Positions 34,015 through 42,888 are shown, counted from the first letter of the stretch. The stretch is DNA of 64,000 nucleotides from Mycobacteroides sp. CBMA 271 (GCF_009729205.1 NZ_VTHB01000005.1:124001-188000); one strand, 5' to 3'. The notes: a model not told the origin generated them from the sequence alone. A program made the numbers and translations.

Positions 34015-35466
34015 ATGCCAAGTCCCACCGTCACCTCGCCGCAAGTAGCCGTCAACGACATCGGCTCGGCCGAGGATTTTCTCGCCGCTATCGACAAAAC
34101 AATCAAGTACTTCAACGATGGCGACATCGTCGAAGGAACCATCGTCAAGGTTGACCGCGACGAAGTTCTTCTAGACATCGGTTACAAGACCGAAGGTGTC
34201 ATCCCGTCCCGCGAACTGTCGATCAAGCACGATGTCGACCCCAACGAGGTCGTTTCCGTGGGCGACGAGGTTGAGGCCCTGGTCCTCACCAAGGAGGACA
34301 AGGAAGGCCGCCTGATCCTGTCCAAGAAGCGCGCTCAGTACGAGCGCGCGTGGGGCACGATCGAGGAGCTCAAGGAAAAGGACGAGGCCGTCAAGGGCAC
34401 CGTCATCGAGGTCGTCAAGGGCGGCCTGATCCTCGACATCGGTCTGCGCGGCTTCCTGCCCGCATCGCTGGTGGAGATGCGGCGTGTCCGCGATCTGCAG
34501 CCGTACATCGGCAAGGAGATCGAGGCCAAGATCATCGAGCTCGACCGCAACCGCAACAACGTGGTGTTGTCGCGTCGCGCCTGGCTGGAGCAGACCCAGT
34601 CCGAGGTGCGCAGCGAGTTCCTGAACCAGCTCACCAAGGGCGCCATCCGCAAGGGTGTCGTGTCCTCGATCGTCAACTTCGGCGCCTTCGTCGATCTCGG
34701 CGGGGTTGACGGCCTGGTGCACGTGTCCGAGCTGTCCTGGAAGCACATCGACCACCCGTCCGAGGTTGTTCAAGTGGGCGACGAGGTCACCGTCGAGGTG
34801 CTCGACGTCGACATGGACCGCGAGCGGGTTTCACTGTCGCTCAAGGCAACTCAGGAAGACCCGTGGCGCCACTTCGCCCGGACCCACGCGATCGGTCAGA
34901 TCGTGCCCGGCAAGGTCACCAAGCTGGTGCCGTTCGGTGCGTTCGTCCGCGTCGAAGAGGGCATCGAGGGCCTGGTGCACATCTCCGAGCTGTCGGAGCG
35001 CCACGTCGAGGTGCCGGATCAGGTTGTCGGCGTGAGCGACGACGCGATGGTCAAGGTCATCGACATCGACCTGGAGCGTCGCCGTATCTCGCTGAGCCTC
35101 AAGCAGGCCAACGAGGATTACACCGAGGAGTTCGATCCCTCGAAGTACGGCATGGGCGACAGCTACGACGAGCAGGGCAACTACATCTTCCCGGAGGGCT
35201 TCGACGCCGAGACCAACGAGTGGCTCGAGGGTCACGACAAGGAGCGCTCCGAATGGGAGGCCCGGTACGCCGAGGCCGAGCGTCGTCACAAGATGCACAC
35301 CACTCAGATGGAGAAGTCAGCCGCTGCCGCCGAGGCAGAGGCCGCGGCCATCGCGAACGGTTCCTCCAGCTCGTCGCGGTCCGATGATTCGGCCCCGCAG
35401 GGCGGTTCGCTCGCCGGTGACGCGCAGCTCGCTGCGCTGCGCGAGAAGCTGGCTGGCAACGCCTGA
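34015..35466 (+). CDS. rpsA: 30S ribosomal protein S1
   Basis: A 483-residue protein almost identical in pattern to mycobacterial RpsA (MPSPTVTSPQVAVNDIGSAE start, 481 residues in M. tuberculosis). Four S1 RNA-binding repeats run from about 36-105, 123-190, 208-277 and 294-363, each with the (V/I)G(D/E)EV and RxSLSLK-type ends. A charged C-terminal tail rich in Glu, Ala and Ser follows and is less conserved. S1 recruits mRNA to the small subunit and has a role in trans-translation. The start ATG 34015 is fixed by the conserved N-terminus; the open frame upstream (33967) is not used. Confidence 0.97.
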   Translation: MPSPTVTSPQVAVNDIGSAEDFLAAIDKTIKYFNDGDIVEGTIVKVDRDEVLLDIGYKTEGVIPSRELSIKHDVDPNEVVSVGDEVEALVLTKEDKEGRLILSKKRAQYERAWGTIEELKEKDEAVKGTVIEVVKGGLILDIGLRGFLPASLVEMRRVRDLQPYIGKEIEAKIIELDRNRNNVVLSRRAWLEQTQSEVRSEFLNQLTKGAIRKGVVSSIVNFGAFVDLGGVDGLVHVSELSWKHIDHPSEVVQVGDEVTVEVLDVDMDRERVSLSLKATQEDPWRHFARTHAIGQIVPGKVTKLVPFGAFVRVEEGIEGLVHISELSERHVEVPDQVVGVSDDAMVKVIDIDLERRRISLSLKQANEDYTEEFDPSKYGMGDSYDEQGNYIFPEGFDAETNEWLEGHDKERSEWEARYAEAERRHKMHTTQMEKSAAAAEAEAAAIANGSSSSSRSDDSAPQGGSLAGDAQLAALREKLAGNA

Positions 35467-35479
35467 TCTGCAGTTGTTG

Positions 35480-35516
35480 AAGAAGGCCCCGGTCATCCGA
35501 CCGGGGCCTTCTTTAT
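35480..35516 (+). terminator. Intrinsic terminator after rpsA
   Basis: A perfect 15-bp stem (AAGAAGGCCCCGGTC at 35480-35494 with its complement at 35499-35513), loop ATCC, then TATT. It starts 14 bases after the rpsA stop and separates rpsA from the erm-like transcript. Confidence 0.9.
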
Positions 35517-35542
35517 TGAACAAGTTCGGTTGTGCGCCCCGA

Positions 35543-35554
35543 TACGTTGAGCAC
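35543..35554 (+). promoter_or_regulatory. Leaderless-type -10 (TACGTT) for the erm leader ORF
   Basis: TACGTT at 35543-35548, six bases (GAGCAC), then ATG 35555. This would start the erm mRNA at the leader ORF and not at the erm GTG 28 bases downstream. An A/T-rich stretch (35511-35520) ahead of TTGAAC could be a WhiB7-type element; its spacing to the -10 is 21 bases, so it is uncertain. Confidence 0.5.
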
Positions 35555-35632
35555 ATGAGTTTGTTCACGATGGCGCTGCGCCGTGTCCGGGCAACAGTCA
35601 CGGCGGCAGTGGGGCTGGCACCCGCTCACTGA
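35555..35632 (+). CDS. Leader ORF overlapping the start of the erm-like gene
   Basis: A 25-codon ORF, beginning MSLFTMALRRVRATVTAAVG, in a different frame from erm. It starts at the predicted transcription start and ends 47 bases inside erm (erm GTG at 35583). Ribosomes reading it pass over the erm start, so its translation or stalling could control erm. Leader peptides that stall in the presence of macrolides are known for several erm genes; this particular one is my inference. It has no visible Shine-Dalgarno, which fits a leaderless start. Confidence 0.4.
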   Translation: MSLFTMALRRVRATVTAAVGLAPAH

Positions 35633-36104
35633 CATCTGGGCATCGCGAGTCGTCGTCGAATCAGATGTTCGCCGAGGGGAGTTCGTTGTAGACATCGGTG
35701 CCGGTGACGGTGCGCTGACCGCGCACTTGGTCGCCGCCGGCGCCCGCGTCCTGGCGGTCGAGTTGCGTTCGGGCCGCGCACAGCGCCTACGGTCCCGGTT
35801 CGAGCACGAGAACGTCCGAGTCGTCGAGGTCGATGCACTCGGTTTTCGCTGGCCACGCCGGCCCTTCCGCGTCGTGGTAAGCCCACCGTTCGGGATTACC
35901 GGCGCGCTGGTGCGGAGCATGATGAAACCGGGATCAGGATTGACGGCGGCGGACCTGGTACTGCAGCGCGCCGCGGTGCGAAAGCACGCAGAACGTTCAC
36001 ACTTAGCGCGCTGGACAATGCGAGAGGGAATCGCATTGCCGCGAACCGCTTTCCGTCCGCCACCACAGGTGGACTCATCGGTGCTGGTCATCAGACGCCG
36101 TTGA
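35583..36104 (+). CDS. Erm(41)-like 23S rRNA adenine-N6 methyltransferase with SPPF motif
   Basis: A 173-residue protein, the same length as Erm(41) from memory, with the matching N-terminus MSGQxSRRQWGW (Trp at codon 10, the residue tied to a functional T28 allele in M. abscessus). The SAM site is DIGAGDG (37-43) with E60. The catalytic motif IV reads V-V-S-P-P-F (98-103), where Erm proteins have N-P-P-Y/F. The C-terminal FRPPPQVDSSVLVIRRR is typical of mycobacterial Erm proteins, which lack the usual C-terminal subdomain. Expected role: methylation of A2058 giving inducible macrolide resistance, if the Ser is tolerated. The start is GTG 35583. Confidence 0.85.
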   Translation: MSGQQSRRQWGWHPLTDIWASRVVVESDVRRGEFVVDIGAGDGALTAHLVAAGARVLAVELRSGRAQRLRSRFEHENVRVVEVDALGFRWPRRPFRVVVSPPFGITGALVRSMMKPGSGLTAADLVLQRAAVRKHAERSHLARWTMREGIALPRTAFRPPPQVDSSVLVIRRR

Positions 36105-36125
36105 GCCTGTGACAGACTTTCGAGC

Positions 36126-37313
36126 ATGTTGCGGATCGGCCTGACCGGCGGGATCGGCGCGGGGAAATCCACGGTGTCGCGGACCCTGGCCGAATGCGGT
36201 GCCTTCATTGTGGACAGCGACGTCATCGCGCGCGAGGTGGTGGAACCGGGCACAGCCGGCCTTGCCTCATTGGTTGAGGCATTCGGTGAATCGATCCTGC
36301 TGCCCGACGGCGCTCTTGATCGCCCCGCGTTGGCCGCGATTGCGTTCTCCGGCGACGCGCATCGCGCCACGCTCAATGGGATCGTGCATCCGCTCGTCGG
36401 CGCCCGACGGGCAGAGCTGATGGCCGCTGCGGGTGATGATGCCATTGTGGTGGAAGACATTCCATTACTCACCGAGAACTTCTTGGCTCCGTTCTACCAC
36501 CTGGTGCTGGTGGTGCACGCGGACGCGGAAATACGGGTGCGAAGACTCGTCAAGCACCGGGGGATGGGCGAGCAAGATGCACGAGCACGCATGGCGGCGC
36601 AGGCCACCGATGAGCAACGTCGCGCCATCGCCGATGTGTGGCTGGACAATTCGGGGGATGCCGCCCCTCTCGCACACACCGTCCGCGCCCTGTGGGTAGA
36701 CCGACTCGTGCCGTACCAGCACAACTTGCGCACTCGGGAACGGGTGCGGGCCAACCCGGTTTTGGTCTCGGCAGATCCGACCTGGCCCGCGCAGGCGCAG
36801 CGCATCATCAATCGCCTGGCGGTGGCGTGCGGGTCGAAGGCGCTGAGAATCGACCACATTGGTTCCACCGCAGTGCCCGGGCTGGACGCCAAGGATGTCA
36901 TCGACATCCAGGTGACCGTCGAATCTCTTGACGTGGCCGATGCCCTGGCTGACCCCTTGGCCGACATCGGGCTGCCCAGACTGGATCGAATCATGGGGGA
37001 TAACCCACATGGCGACGATCCGGCGTTATGGGGCAAGCGTTTTCACGCCTCCGCCGATCCTGGCCGACTCGCGCACGTTCACCTTCGGGTCGACGGGTGG
37101 CCGGGTCAGCGGTACGCGTTGATCTTCCGGGACTGGTTACGGGCCGACTCGGGCGCTCGCGCCGAGTATCTGGACATCAAGCGTCGCGCCGAACAGACAG
37201 CGGCGCAGAACTCGACCGACGGCGCGGCGTATGTGGAAGCCAAGGAACCCTGGTTCGCACTGGCGTATCCCCGGGCACTGGCGTGGGCGGCAGAGACCGG
37301 ATGGACCGCCTAA
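36126..37313 (+). CDS. coaE: Dephospho-CoA kinase with C-terminal UPF0157/GrpB domain
   Basis: A 395-residue fusion. Residues 1-195 are CoaE: P-loop [10 protein letters not shown] (7-16), DSDVIAREV (the DxD acceptor region) and HPLVGARR. It phosphorylates dephospho-CoA, the last step of CoA synthesis. Residues about 215-385 are a GrpB/UPF0157 nucleotidyltransferase-like domain with [33 protein letters not shown] and HVHLRV. The same fusion is found in M. tuberculosis Rv1631, so it is normal for mycobacteria. It lies 21 bases after the erm-like gene. Confidence 0.95.
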   Translation: MLRIGLTGGIGAGKSTVSRTLAECGAFIVDSDVIAREVVEPGTAGLASLVEAFGESILLPDGALDRPALAAIAFSGDAHRATLNGIVHPLVGARRAELMAAAGDDAIVVEDIPLLTENFLAPFYHLVLVVHADAEIRVRRLVKHRGMGEQDARARMAAQATDEQRRAIADVWLDNSGDAAPLAHTVRALWVDRLVPYQHNLRTRERVRANPVLVSADPTWPAQAQRIINRLAVACGSKALRIDHIGSTAVPGLDAKDVIDIQVTVESLDVADALADPLADIGLPRLDRIMGDNPHGDDPALWGKRFHASADPGRLAHVHLRVDGWPGQRYALIFRDWLRADSGARAEYLDIKRRAEQTAAQNSTDGAAYVEAKEPWFALAYPRALAWAAETGWTA

Positions 37314-37323
37314 ACCGCGATCT

Positions 37324-37989
37324 CTAGCGAGCCTGCGCGACGATTCCGATGCAGGTCGCCGTCAGGAGTCTCGTCATCGCCGGCTCGAAGTCGAGACTCC
37401 AGTCTGGCGGAACACCGGGTTCATTCTGGTAATCATGATCGAGTCCCTCGGGCGGGTGCGAGACCTGCCACAGCATCGCGGCCAGTGAAAAGGCCGCGAC
37501 CAGGATGTCCAATGAACCCTTCCGTCCGATCTGAGGAAGGGTGCGTTCTATCGATTCGGCGATGGCGATCACGGCGGCGTTGCTGATCTGTTTGACCTCC
37601 GCGACGCGTTCCACGTCTACCTCGTGTTCGAGATGGAGATGCTGGTTCGCGAGCAGATCGCAGAACAGTGGGTCGTCGACGAGTCCGTGTGTAAGGGCCT
37701 CGGCCACGCTGGCGGGGGAACCGGAGCCAGGCGTGGACAGCGTGGAGCACACCGTGTCCGACCAGCGAGTCCAGCCCTCAGCGGCCAGGTGCAGGAGCAC
37801 TTCTTTATGGGAGCTGAAGTAGCGGCGCACCGCCGAGTAGTGCACCCCAGCGCGGTTAGCGACAGCGGTCAGCGTCACCGAGGTGACGCCCGACTCGACA
37901 GCCAGCGATCGTGCGGCTTCCACGATTGCTGCCGCCCGCTGACGCTTCTTTTCGTCCGTGCGGGCGCGCTGGAATGTCAATTGCGCCAC
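37324..37989 (-). CDS. TetR family regulator of the MmpS/MmpL pumps (MAB_2299c-like)
   Basis: A 221-residue TetR protein. The N-terminal helix-turn-helix is AAAIVEAARSLAVESGVTSVTLTAVANRAGVHYSAVRRYFSSHKEVLL, followed by a helical ligand/dimer domain. It is placed as MAB_2299c is in M. abscessus, which from memory represses two MmpS-MmpL pumps and when lost gives clofazimine and bedaquiline cross-resistance. GTG 37989 is preferred to GTG 38007 because TATCCT lies six bases upstream. A TAACGCAC motif overlaps this box, which suggests autoregulation. Confidence 0.88.
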   Translation of the reverse strand: MAQLTFQRARTDEKKRQRAAAIVEAARSLAVESGVTSVTLTAVANRAGVHYSAVRRYFSSHKEVLLHLAAEGWTRWSDTVCSTLSTPGSGSPASVAEALTHGLVDDPLFCDLLANQHLHLEHEVDVERVAEVKQISNAAVIAIAESIERTLPQIGRKGSLDILVAAFSLAAMLWQVSHPPEGLDHDYQNEPGVPPDWSLDFEPAMTRLLTATCIGIVAQAR

Positions 37990-38001
37990 TCGCCGAGGAT
38001 A
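37990..38001 (-). promoter_or_regulatory. Leaderless-type -10 (TATCCT) for tetR
   Basis: TATCCT at 38001-37996, six bases, then GTG 37989. The operator-like GTGCGTTA (minus strand, 38007-38000) overlaps its upstream edge. Confidence 0.5.
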
Positions 38002-38070
38002 ACGCACGGCATGTGATTTGCAGCGCAGCGAACCACCCGGTAGCGTGCGTTACGCACGTAGTATGCGTTA
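38000..38070. promoter_or_regulatory. Predicted TetR operators and mmpS promoter
   Basis: The half-site (G/A)TGCGTTA occurs three times: minus strand 38007-38000, plus strand 38045-38052 inside the perfect 15-bp palindrome CGTGCGTTACGCACG (38044-38058), and plus strand 38063-38070. The palindrome abuts TAGTAT (38059-38064), a -10 box for the mmpS operon, so bound TetR would block both divergent promoters. Confidence 0.55.
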
Positions 38071-38073
38071 AAA

Positions 38074-38271
38074 ATGCCCGATGAACGCGCTGGAAGGGAG
38101 TCGACTGTTCCGGCCTTAGGCATGGTTTACTTCGACGAAAGATCCGGGCTCGGGTGTCCCGCGATCGCTCACTCGAAACAGCCATCATGCGGCTATAGCT
38201 GCGCCGCCCTATCGAGTGGGCGGTCGGGTACGGAAATCCGATCAGTAGTTGTGCCAGGTCCGGTCTGGTGA
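38074..38271 (+). CDS. Possible leader ORF before mmpS
   Basis: A 65-codon ORF starting MPDERAGRESTVPALGMVYF. Its ATG is nine bases after the TAGTAT box, and its stop is 44 bases before the mmpS start. It has no recognisable domain, five cysteines and low complexity. It may be a real leader peptide of the mmpS mRNA or only an open frame in a leader of about 240 bases. Nothing else is evident in 38074-38301. Confidence 0.25.
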   Translation: MPDERAGRESTVPALGMVYFDERSGLGCPAIAHSKQPSCGYSCAALSSGRSGTEIRSVVVPGPVW

Positions 38272-38315
38272 GCGGCGTCGGTTTGCGAAACGCCAACGGG
38301 TGAAGGGGTTTTACG

Positions 38316-38750
38316 ATTCTCAGCGTATTAAAGCGGGCGTGGATCCCGGTGGTGATGGTGCTTGTCCTGGCCATCGCCGGCTTCGCGGTATGGCGCATTC
38401 GCGGCATCTTCGGTTCTCAACAGATGCCCACCTATGCCGGCAGCATGACCGATGACAAAAACAACTCCAAGCCCAAGCACGTGGTGTACGAGATCTACGG
38501 CCCCCCGGGCACTGTCGCGGACATCAACTACATCGACAAAGAGGGCGAGCCGCACCAGATCAACGGGGCGGTCCTGCCGTGGTCCATCGAGATCATCACC
38601 ACGGCACCGTCCATGACGGGCAACATCTTGGCGCAGACGCGTAATGCCGACGGTCTGGGCTGTCGCATCAGTGCCAATGACGAGAAAAAAGATGAAAGGT
38701 ATGTCAACGAGGTGAGCGCCTACGTCTACTGCTTTGTGAAGTCCGCATGA
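38316..38750 (+). CDS. MmpS family accessory protein, ATT start codon
   Basis: A 144-residue protein. It aligns residue for residue with the MmpS4/S5 N-terminus ([17 protein letters not shown] against M-I-G-T-L-K-R-A-W-I-P) when translation begins at ATT 38316. The first usual start, GTG 38349, would delete half of the membrane anchor. GAAGGGG (38302-38308) is seven bases before the ATT. One N-terminal helix is followed by a periplasmic beta domain with [24 protein letters not shown] and the C-terminal YCFVKSA. MmpS proteins help the paired MmpL transporter. The gene overlaps mmpL by four bases (ATGA). Confidence 0.9.
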   Translation: MLSVLKRAWIPVVMVLVLAIAGFAVWRIRGIFGSQQMPTYAGSMTDDKNNSKPKHVVYEIYGPPGTVADINYIDKEGEPHQINGAVLPWSIEIITTAPSMTGNILAQTRNADGLGCRISANDEKKDERYVNEVSAYVYCFVKSA

Positions 38751-41695
38751 GCGGGGCGCACGGCGGCGGTGAGCCCACCTTCCTGGCCAAATGGATTCGG
38801 CGCCTGTCGATCCCGATCATCATTTTCTGGGTGCTGTTGGTAGTCGCCTTCGGCATGCAGAAGTCACTCGAAACGGTCGCCAAGGAACGGACCGTTTCGC
38901 TGAGCCCTACCGACGCACCGTCCATGAAGGCCATGAAGAACATGGGCGCGACGTTCAAGGAATCCGATTCCGACAGCGTCGCGATGGTCGTGCTTGAGGG
39001 GCAGGAGCGGTTGGGGCCCGGCGCCCACAAGTTCTATGACGAGATGGTGTCGCGGTTGCGCGCCGACACCAAACACGTTCAGCACATCCAGGACTTCTGG
39101 GGCGATCCGCTCACCGAGGCCGGCGCACAGAGCACCGACGGCAAGGCCACCTATGTGCAGGTGAACCTCGCCGGAAACATGGGCGAGACGCTTTCGAACG
39201 AGTCGACAGAGGCCGTCCGCGACACAGTCAAGAAACTCGAGGCGGATTGGACGAAGGACGGCGCAAAGCTTCCGGACGGGCTGACGGTGTACGTCACCGG
39301 ACCCGGCGCTTTGCAGACCGATATGAACCACGCTGGCGACGGCAGTCTCCAGCTCATCACCGGACTGACCTTCCTGGTCATCGTGGTCATGCTGCTCTTC
39401 TTTTACCGGTCGATCTTCACCGTGGTCATGGTGTTCCTGTTCGTGGGCGTCCAGCTGAGCGTCGCCCGGGGTGTCATCGCCTTCCTGGGTAACCACAACA
39501 TCATCGGACTGTCCACGTTCGCGGTGAATCTATTGGTGATGCTCTCGATCGCCGCGGGCACCGATTACGCCATCTTCCTTATCGGCCGATATCAGGAAGC
39601 CCGGTCCATGGGCGCCGACAAAGAGGCCGCGTATTACGAGATGTTCCATGGCACGGCCCATGTCATCCTGGGCTCGGGCCTAACCATCGCGGGCGCCATG
39701 TACTGCCTCAGCTTCACGCGCATGCCGTATTTCGTCAGTCTCGGCGTGCCCTGCTCGGTCGGCCTGCTCACGGGCGTCCTGGTATCGCTGACCATGGGCC
39801 CGGCGCTCATCACCATTGGCAGCAAGTTCGGACTGTTCGAACCCAAGCGCGCCATGCGTATTCGCAGCTGGCGCAAGATCGGCACCACGATCGTGCGTTG
39901 GCCGGGCCCGGTGCTCGCAGCCGCGCTCGCCATCGCCATCATTGGCCTGGCGGCACTGCCTGGATACCGAACCAGCTACGACGACAAGAAGTACATTCCG
40001 CCGGATATTCCCGCCAATGCGGGATTCAAGGCTGCGGACCGGCACTTTTCGCAGGCTCGAATGAATCCGGAGATGCTGCTTATCGAGGCCGATCACGATA
40101 TGCGCAACTCAGCAGACTTCCTCGTCATCGACAAGGTGGCCAAGGCAGTGTTCCGTGTGCCGGGAGTCGCTCGCGTGCAAGCGATTACCCGTCCACAGGG
40201 CACACCCATCGAACACAGCTCCATCCCGTTCCTCATCAGCATGCAGAGCGTGGGACAGCTACAGAACATGAAGCTGATGAAAGACCGGATGTCGGACATG
40301 AAGGTCCAGGCCGACAAGATGGGCGAGAACGTCGTCATCATGAAGCGAACGCTCGCCAACATGACCGCGATGGCGGGTATTACGCACGAGCTGGTCGGCG
40401 ACATGGTCACCCTCCAGGGCACGATCCACGAGATGCGGGACAGCATCTCGAATTTCGATGACTGGTTCCGGCCGATCCGCAACTATCTGTATTGGGAGAA
40501 GCACTGCTTCGACATCCCGATGTGCTGGGCGACGCGTTCGATCTTCGACACCCTCGACAAGATCGACGAGATGACCGAAACCATGGATGGCATGGTCGTC
40601 AACATGGGGCGGATGGATGTGCTGATGCCCAAGATGGTGTCGGACATGTCGCAGATGATCCCCATCATGGAAGACATGCAGCACATGATGCTGACGCAGT
40701 ACAGCACCATGTCTGGGTTCTACAACCAGATGGACGAGATGAGTCAGAACTCGACCGCCATGGGTAAGGCGTTCGATGCCGCAAAGAACGATGACTCGTT
40801 CTATCTGCCGCCGGAGATCTTCGACAACGCGGACTTCAAACGCGGTCTGAAGTCATTCCTGTCGCCGGACGGCAAGGCGGTCCGGATGATCATCTCGCAT
40901 CGCGGGGATCCCGCTACGCCGGAAGGGCTTTCCCACGTCCAACCGATCAAGCAGGCGGCGATCGAGGCGGTGAAGGGCACGCCTCTCGAGAGCGCCAAGA
41001 TCGAGTTGGGCGGCACGGCGGCCGTGTTCAAGGACATGTCCGATGGCGCCCGCTACGACCTGATGATCGCCGGCATCTCCGCGTTGTCGTTGATCTTCCT
41101 GATCATGCTGATCATCACCCGCAGCTTCGTGGCCGCGCTTGTCATCGTGGGGACGGTGGCGCTGTCGCTGGGTGCATCATTCGGCCTGTCCGTCATCATT
41201 TGGCAGTACATCTTGGGCATCGAGTTGCACTGGCTCGTCATGCAGATGGCCATCATCGTGCTGCTGGCGGTGGGATCCGACTACAACCTGTTGTTGGTAT
41301 CTCGCCTCAAGGAGGAACTGCACGGCGGGCTGAAGACCGGCATCATCCGCTCGATGGGCGGTACCGGCAGTGTGGTGACCTCTGCCGGCCTGGTGTTCGC
41401 GTTCACCATGGCTGTGATGGTGGTCAGCGATCTGCGGATCATCGGTCAGGTCGGTACGACGATCGCGCTCGGCTTGCTCTTCGACACCCTCATCGTGCGG
41501 TCCTTCATGACGCCGGCGATCGCGACCATCCTTGGCCGTTGGTTCTGGTGGCCGCTCAACGTACGGACGCGACCTGCGCCGCCCCCGCGGGTGTCGTCGA
41601 ACTCGCAGCCGGTACCGCCGCCCTCGCCAGTGCCGGTCGGCCCGGCGCATGGGGACGAACCGGTGACGACCGAATTCCCGAGGCCATCGGTCTAA
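38747..41695 (+). CDS. MmpL family RND transporter (MmpL4/5 type)
   Basis: A 982-residue RND protein with about 12 helices in two halves. Proton-relay Asp-Tyr pairs are GTDYAIF (D273) and GSDYNLL (D845). A long methionine-rich coiled-coil insert between the halves (about 505-670) contains HCFDIPMCW, the mark of the MmpL4/MmpL5 siderophore- and drug-exporting subfamily. The cytoplasmic tail is Pro-rich and short. With MmpS it should export siderophore-like lipids or drugs. By position it matches MAB_2301 of M. abscessus, which is controlled by the TetR next door. Confidence 0.93.
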   Translation: MSGAHGGGEPTFLAKWIRRLSIPIIIFWVLLVVAFGMQKSLETVAKERTVSLSPTDAPSMKAMKNMGATFKESDSDSVAMVVLEGQERLGPGAHKFYDEMVSRLRADTKHVQHIQDFWGDPLTEAGAQSTDGKATYVQVNLAGNMGETLSNESTEAVRDTVKKLEADWTKDGAKLPDGLTVYVTGPGALQTDMNHAGDGSLQLITGLTFLVIVVMLLFFYRSIFTVVMVFLFVGVQLSVARGVIAFLGNHNIIGLSTFAVNLLVMLSIAAGTDYAIFLIGRYQEARSMGADKEAAYYEMFHGTAHVILGSGLTIAGAMYCLSFTRMPYFVSLGVPCSVGLLTGVLVSLTMGPALITIGSKFGLFEPKRAMRIRSWRKIGTTIVRWPGPVLAAALAIAIIGLAALPGYRTSYDDKKYIPPDIPANAGFKAADRHFSQARMNPEMLLIEADHDMRNSADFLVIDKVAKAVFRVPGVARVQAITRPQGTPIEHSSIPFLISMQSVGQLQNMKLMKDRMSDMKVQADKMGENVVIMKRTLANMTAMAGITHELVGDMVTLQGTIHEMRDSISNFDDWFRPIRNYLYWEKHCFDIPMCWATRSIFDTLDKIDEMTETMDGMVVNMGRMDVLMPKMVSDMSQMIPIMEDMQHMMLTQYSTMSGFYNQMDEMSQNSTAMGKAFDAAKNDDSFYLPPEIFDNADFKRGLKSFLSPDGKAVRMIISHRGDPATPEGLSHVQPIKQAAIEAVKGTPLESAKIELGGTAAVFKDMSDGARYDLMIAGISALSLIFLIMLIITRSFVAALVIVGTVALSLGASFGLSVIIWQYILGIELHWLVMQMAIIVLLAVGSDYNLLLVSRLKEELHGGLKTGIIRSMGGTGSVVTSAGLVFAFTMAVMVVSDLRIIGQVGTTIALGLLFDTLIVRSFMTPAIATILGRWFWWPLNVRTRPAPPPRVSSNSQPVPPPSPVPVGPAHGDEPVTTEFPRPSV

Positions 41696-41705
41696 ACGCT
41701 TGCCG

Positions 41706-41742
41706 CTGATCGCCGTACCTCTCATTGAGGTGCGGCGATCAG
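41706..41742. terminator. Strong hairpin after first mmpL
   Basis: A 16-bp stem with one G-T pair: CTGATCGCCGTACCTC (41706-41721), loop TCATT, and GAGGTGCGGCGATCAG (41727-41742). It begins 11 bases after the mmpL stop. There is no T-run, so it may be a non-canonical terminator or an mRNA 3'-end stabiliser. Confidence 0.6.
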
Positions 41743-42133
41743 TCATTGAGGGCCTTGTTCTGCGGGCGTTTCCGACGCCACACCGTCACCACGATGGCGC
41801 TTTGAATGTTTGCTGTAGCAGATATCGCCGACATCTCGCACCCGGCGGAATGCCGTCACTACTCGACAAGCGTCTCGTAGTGTGGCGAAGGACACGCCCG
41901 ATGGAATCGACGGAAGTGCATCACTGTCGGCAAGCGCGCCGCCATCGGCAGCGGGGATCATTCCGAGCCGGGTGAGCCGACCCAGGCCCGCAACCAAGAG
42001 GTAGCGACGGCAAACACCGGGTGGGTCCATTAGCTGGTGCAATTCTCGGATCAGTCACCAACGCATGTGTGCGAGCTGGCGATTTCGTAACACGGGCGAA
42101 AAGAAGCGGGGAATAGATCCGTGTCACCGGTTG

Positions 42134-42241
42134 TTGACATTTTCTTGTAGCTAACTAAGCTGTTGCGGGTGGTTGCGGGACTAAATACGCAAGTTGTGAG
42201 CGACGACACATGTACGGTTACCTGACAAACGTATGTAGTAT
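42134..42241 (+). promoter_or_regulatory. Promoter(s) of the second mmpS-mmpL operon
   Basis: TTGACA (42134-42139), 16 bases, TAAGCT (42156-42161) is a near-consensus housekeeping promoter. Further down, TAGTAT (42236-42241) sits in the string GTAGTATCCCTTAAGAAT. This resembles the first operon's GTAGTATGCGTTAAAAAT (38058-38075), so it is a second candidate -10. An imperfect dyad ACATGTACGGTT...AACGTATGT spans 42208-42235 and may be the TetR operator here. The stretch 41743-42133 holds no gene I can support. Confidence 0.5.
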
Positions 42242-42271
42242 CCCTTAAGAATTACTAAGAAATAGGCATGA

Positions 42272-42333
42272 GCGGAGTCACGTGAGATGAACCGACAATG
42301 CGGCCGGACACCCCACATGCGCGTGGACTCCGC
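42272..42333 (+). other. Inverted repeat in the mmpS leader
   Basis: GCGGAGTCACG (42272-42282) and CGTGGACTCCGC (42322-42333) are complementary except for one bulged base, and they enclose about 39 bases. In the mRNA leader this would form a long-range stem roughly 130 bases before the mmpS start. Within its loop a 25-codon ORF begins at 42287. Confidence 0.4.
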
Positions 42334-42459
42334 AAAGACAACACGGTGCCGTACCGACTGGTAATTATTTGCGCGAAAGTCGCGGACGCGCACAGTCGGA
42401 CGCGATAGGCAGAGTCGAGTTGTTGGCCCTCGGGCCACACGGGTGAAGGGGATTGGACG

Positions 42460-42888
42460 ATTTTCAAGGTCTTGAAGCGGGTATGGATCCCGCTCGTTGT
42501 GGCGGTGGTCCTTGCGGCCGCTGCTTTCGGCGTCTTTCGGCTTCACGGTGTGTTCGGCTCGACCAATATCAATGAGGCGGTCGGCATCAAGGATGATTCA
42601 AAGAACATCATCCCGAAGGACATCGTCTACGAGATCTTCGGCCCCGCAGGGACAAAGGGTGAAGTCAACTACCTCGACGACAGGGCGCAGCCCCAACGCG
42701 CCCAGTTCACGACGCTGCCCTGGACGCTCACCATCACGACGACGATGACTTCTGTTTTCGCCAATGTCGTCGCGATGGGGGATAGCGACGAAATCGGCTG
42801 CCGCATCCTGTCCAACGGCGAAGTTAAGGACGAGCAGGTCGTGTCCAACCGCAACGCCCAAGTCTTCTGCATGGTGAAATCCGCATGA
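42460..42888 (+). CDS. Second MmpS family protein, ATT start codon
   Basis: A 142-residue MmpS4/S5-like protein. Translation from ATT 42460 gives xFKVLKRVWIPLVVAVVL, matching the family N-terminus in length. GAAGGGG (42445-42451) is eight bases upstream, in the same GGGTGAAGGGG context as the first mmpS. TTG 42472 is the only conventional alternative and would lie 20 bases from the Shine-Dalgarno. The periplasmic domain has YEIFGPAGTKGEVNYLDDR, LPWTLTI and the C-terminal FCMVKSA. It overlaps mmpL by four bases (ATGA). Confidence 0.9.
   Translation: MFKVLKRVWIPLVVAVVLAAAAFGVFRLHGVFGSTNINEAVGIKDDSKNIIPKDIVYEIFGPAGTKGEVNYLDDRAQPQRAQFTTLPWTLTITTTMTSVFANVVAMGDSDEIGCRILSNGEVKDEQVVSNRNAQVFCMVKSA

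Noticed and set aside
35513-36472. Minus-strand frame of about 320 codons across erm and coaE
   Set aside because: It overlaps two recognised genes and the rpsA terminator, with Ser/Arg/Thr-biased shadow composition.
36126-37313. CoaE-GrpB fusion as a novelty
   Set aside because: The same fusion exists in M. tuberculosis Rv1631, so it is normal for the genus.
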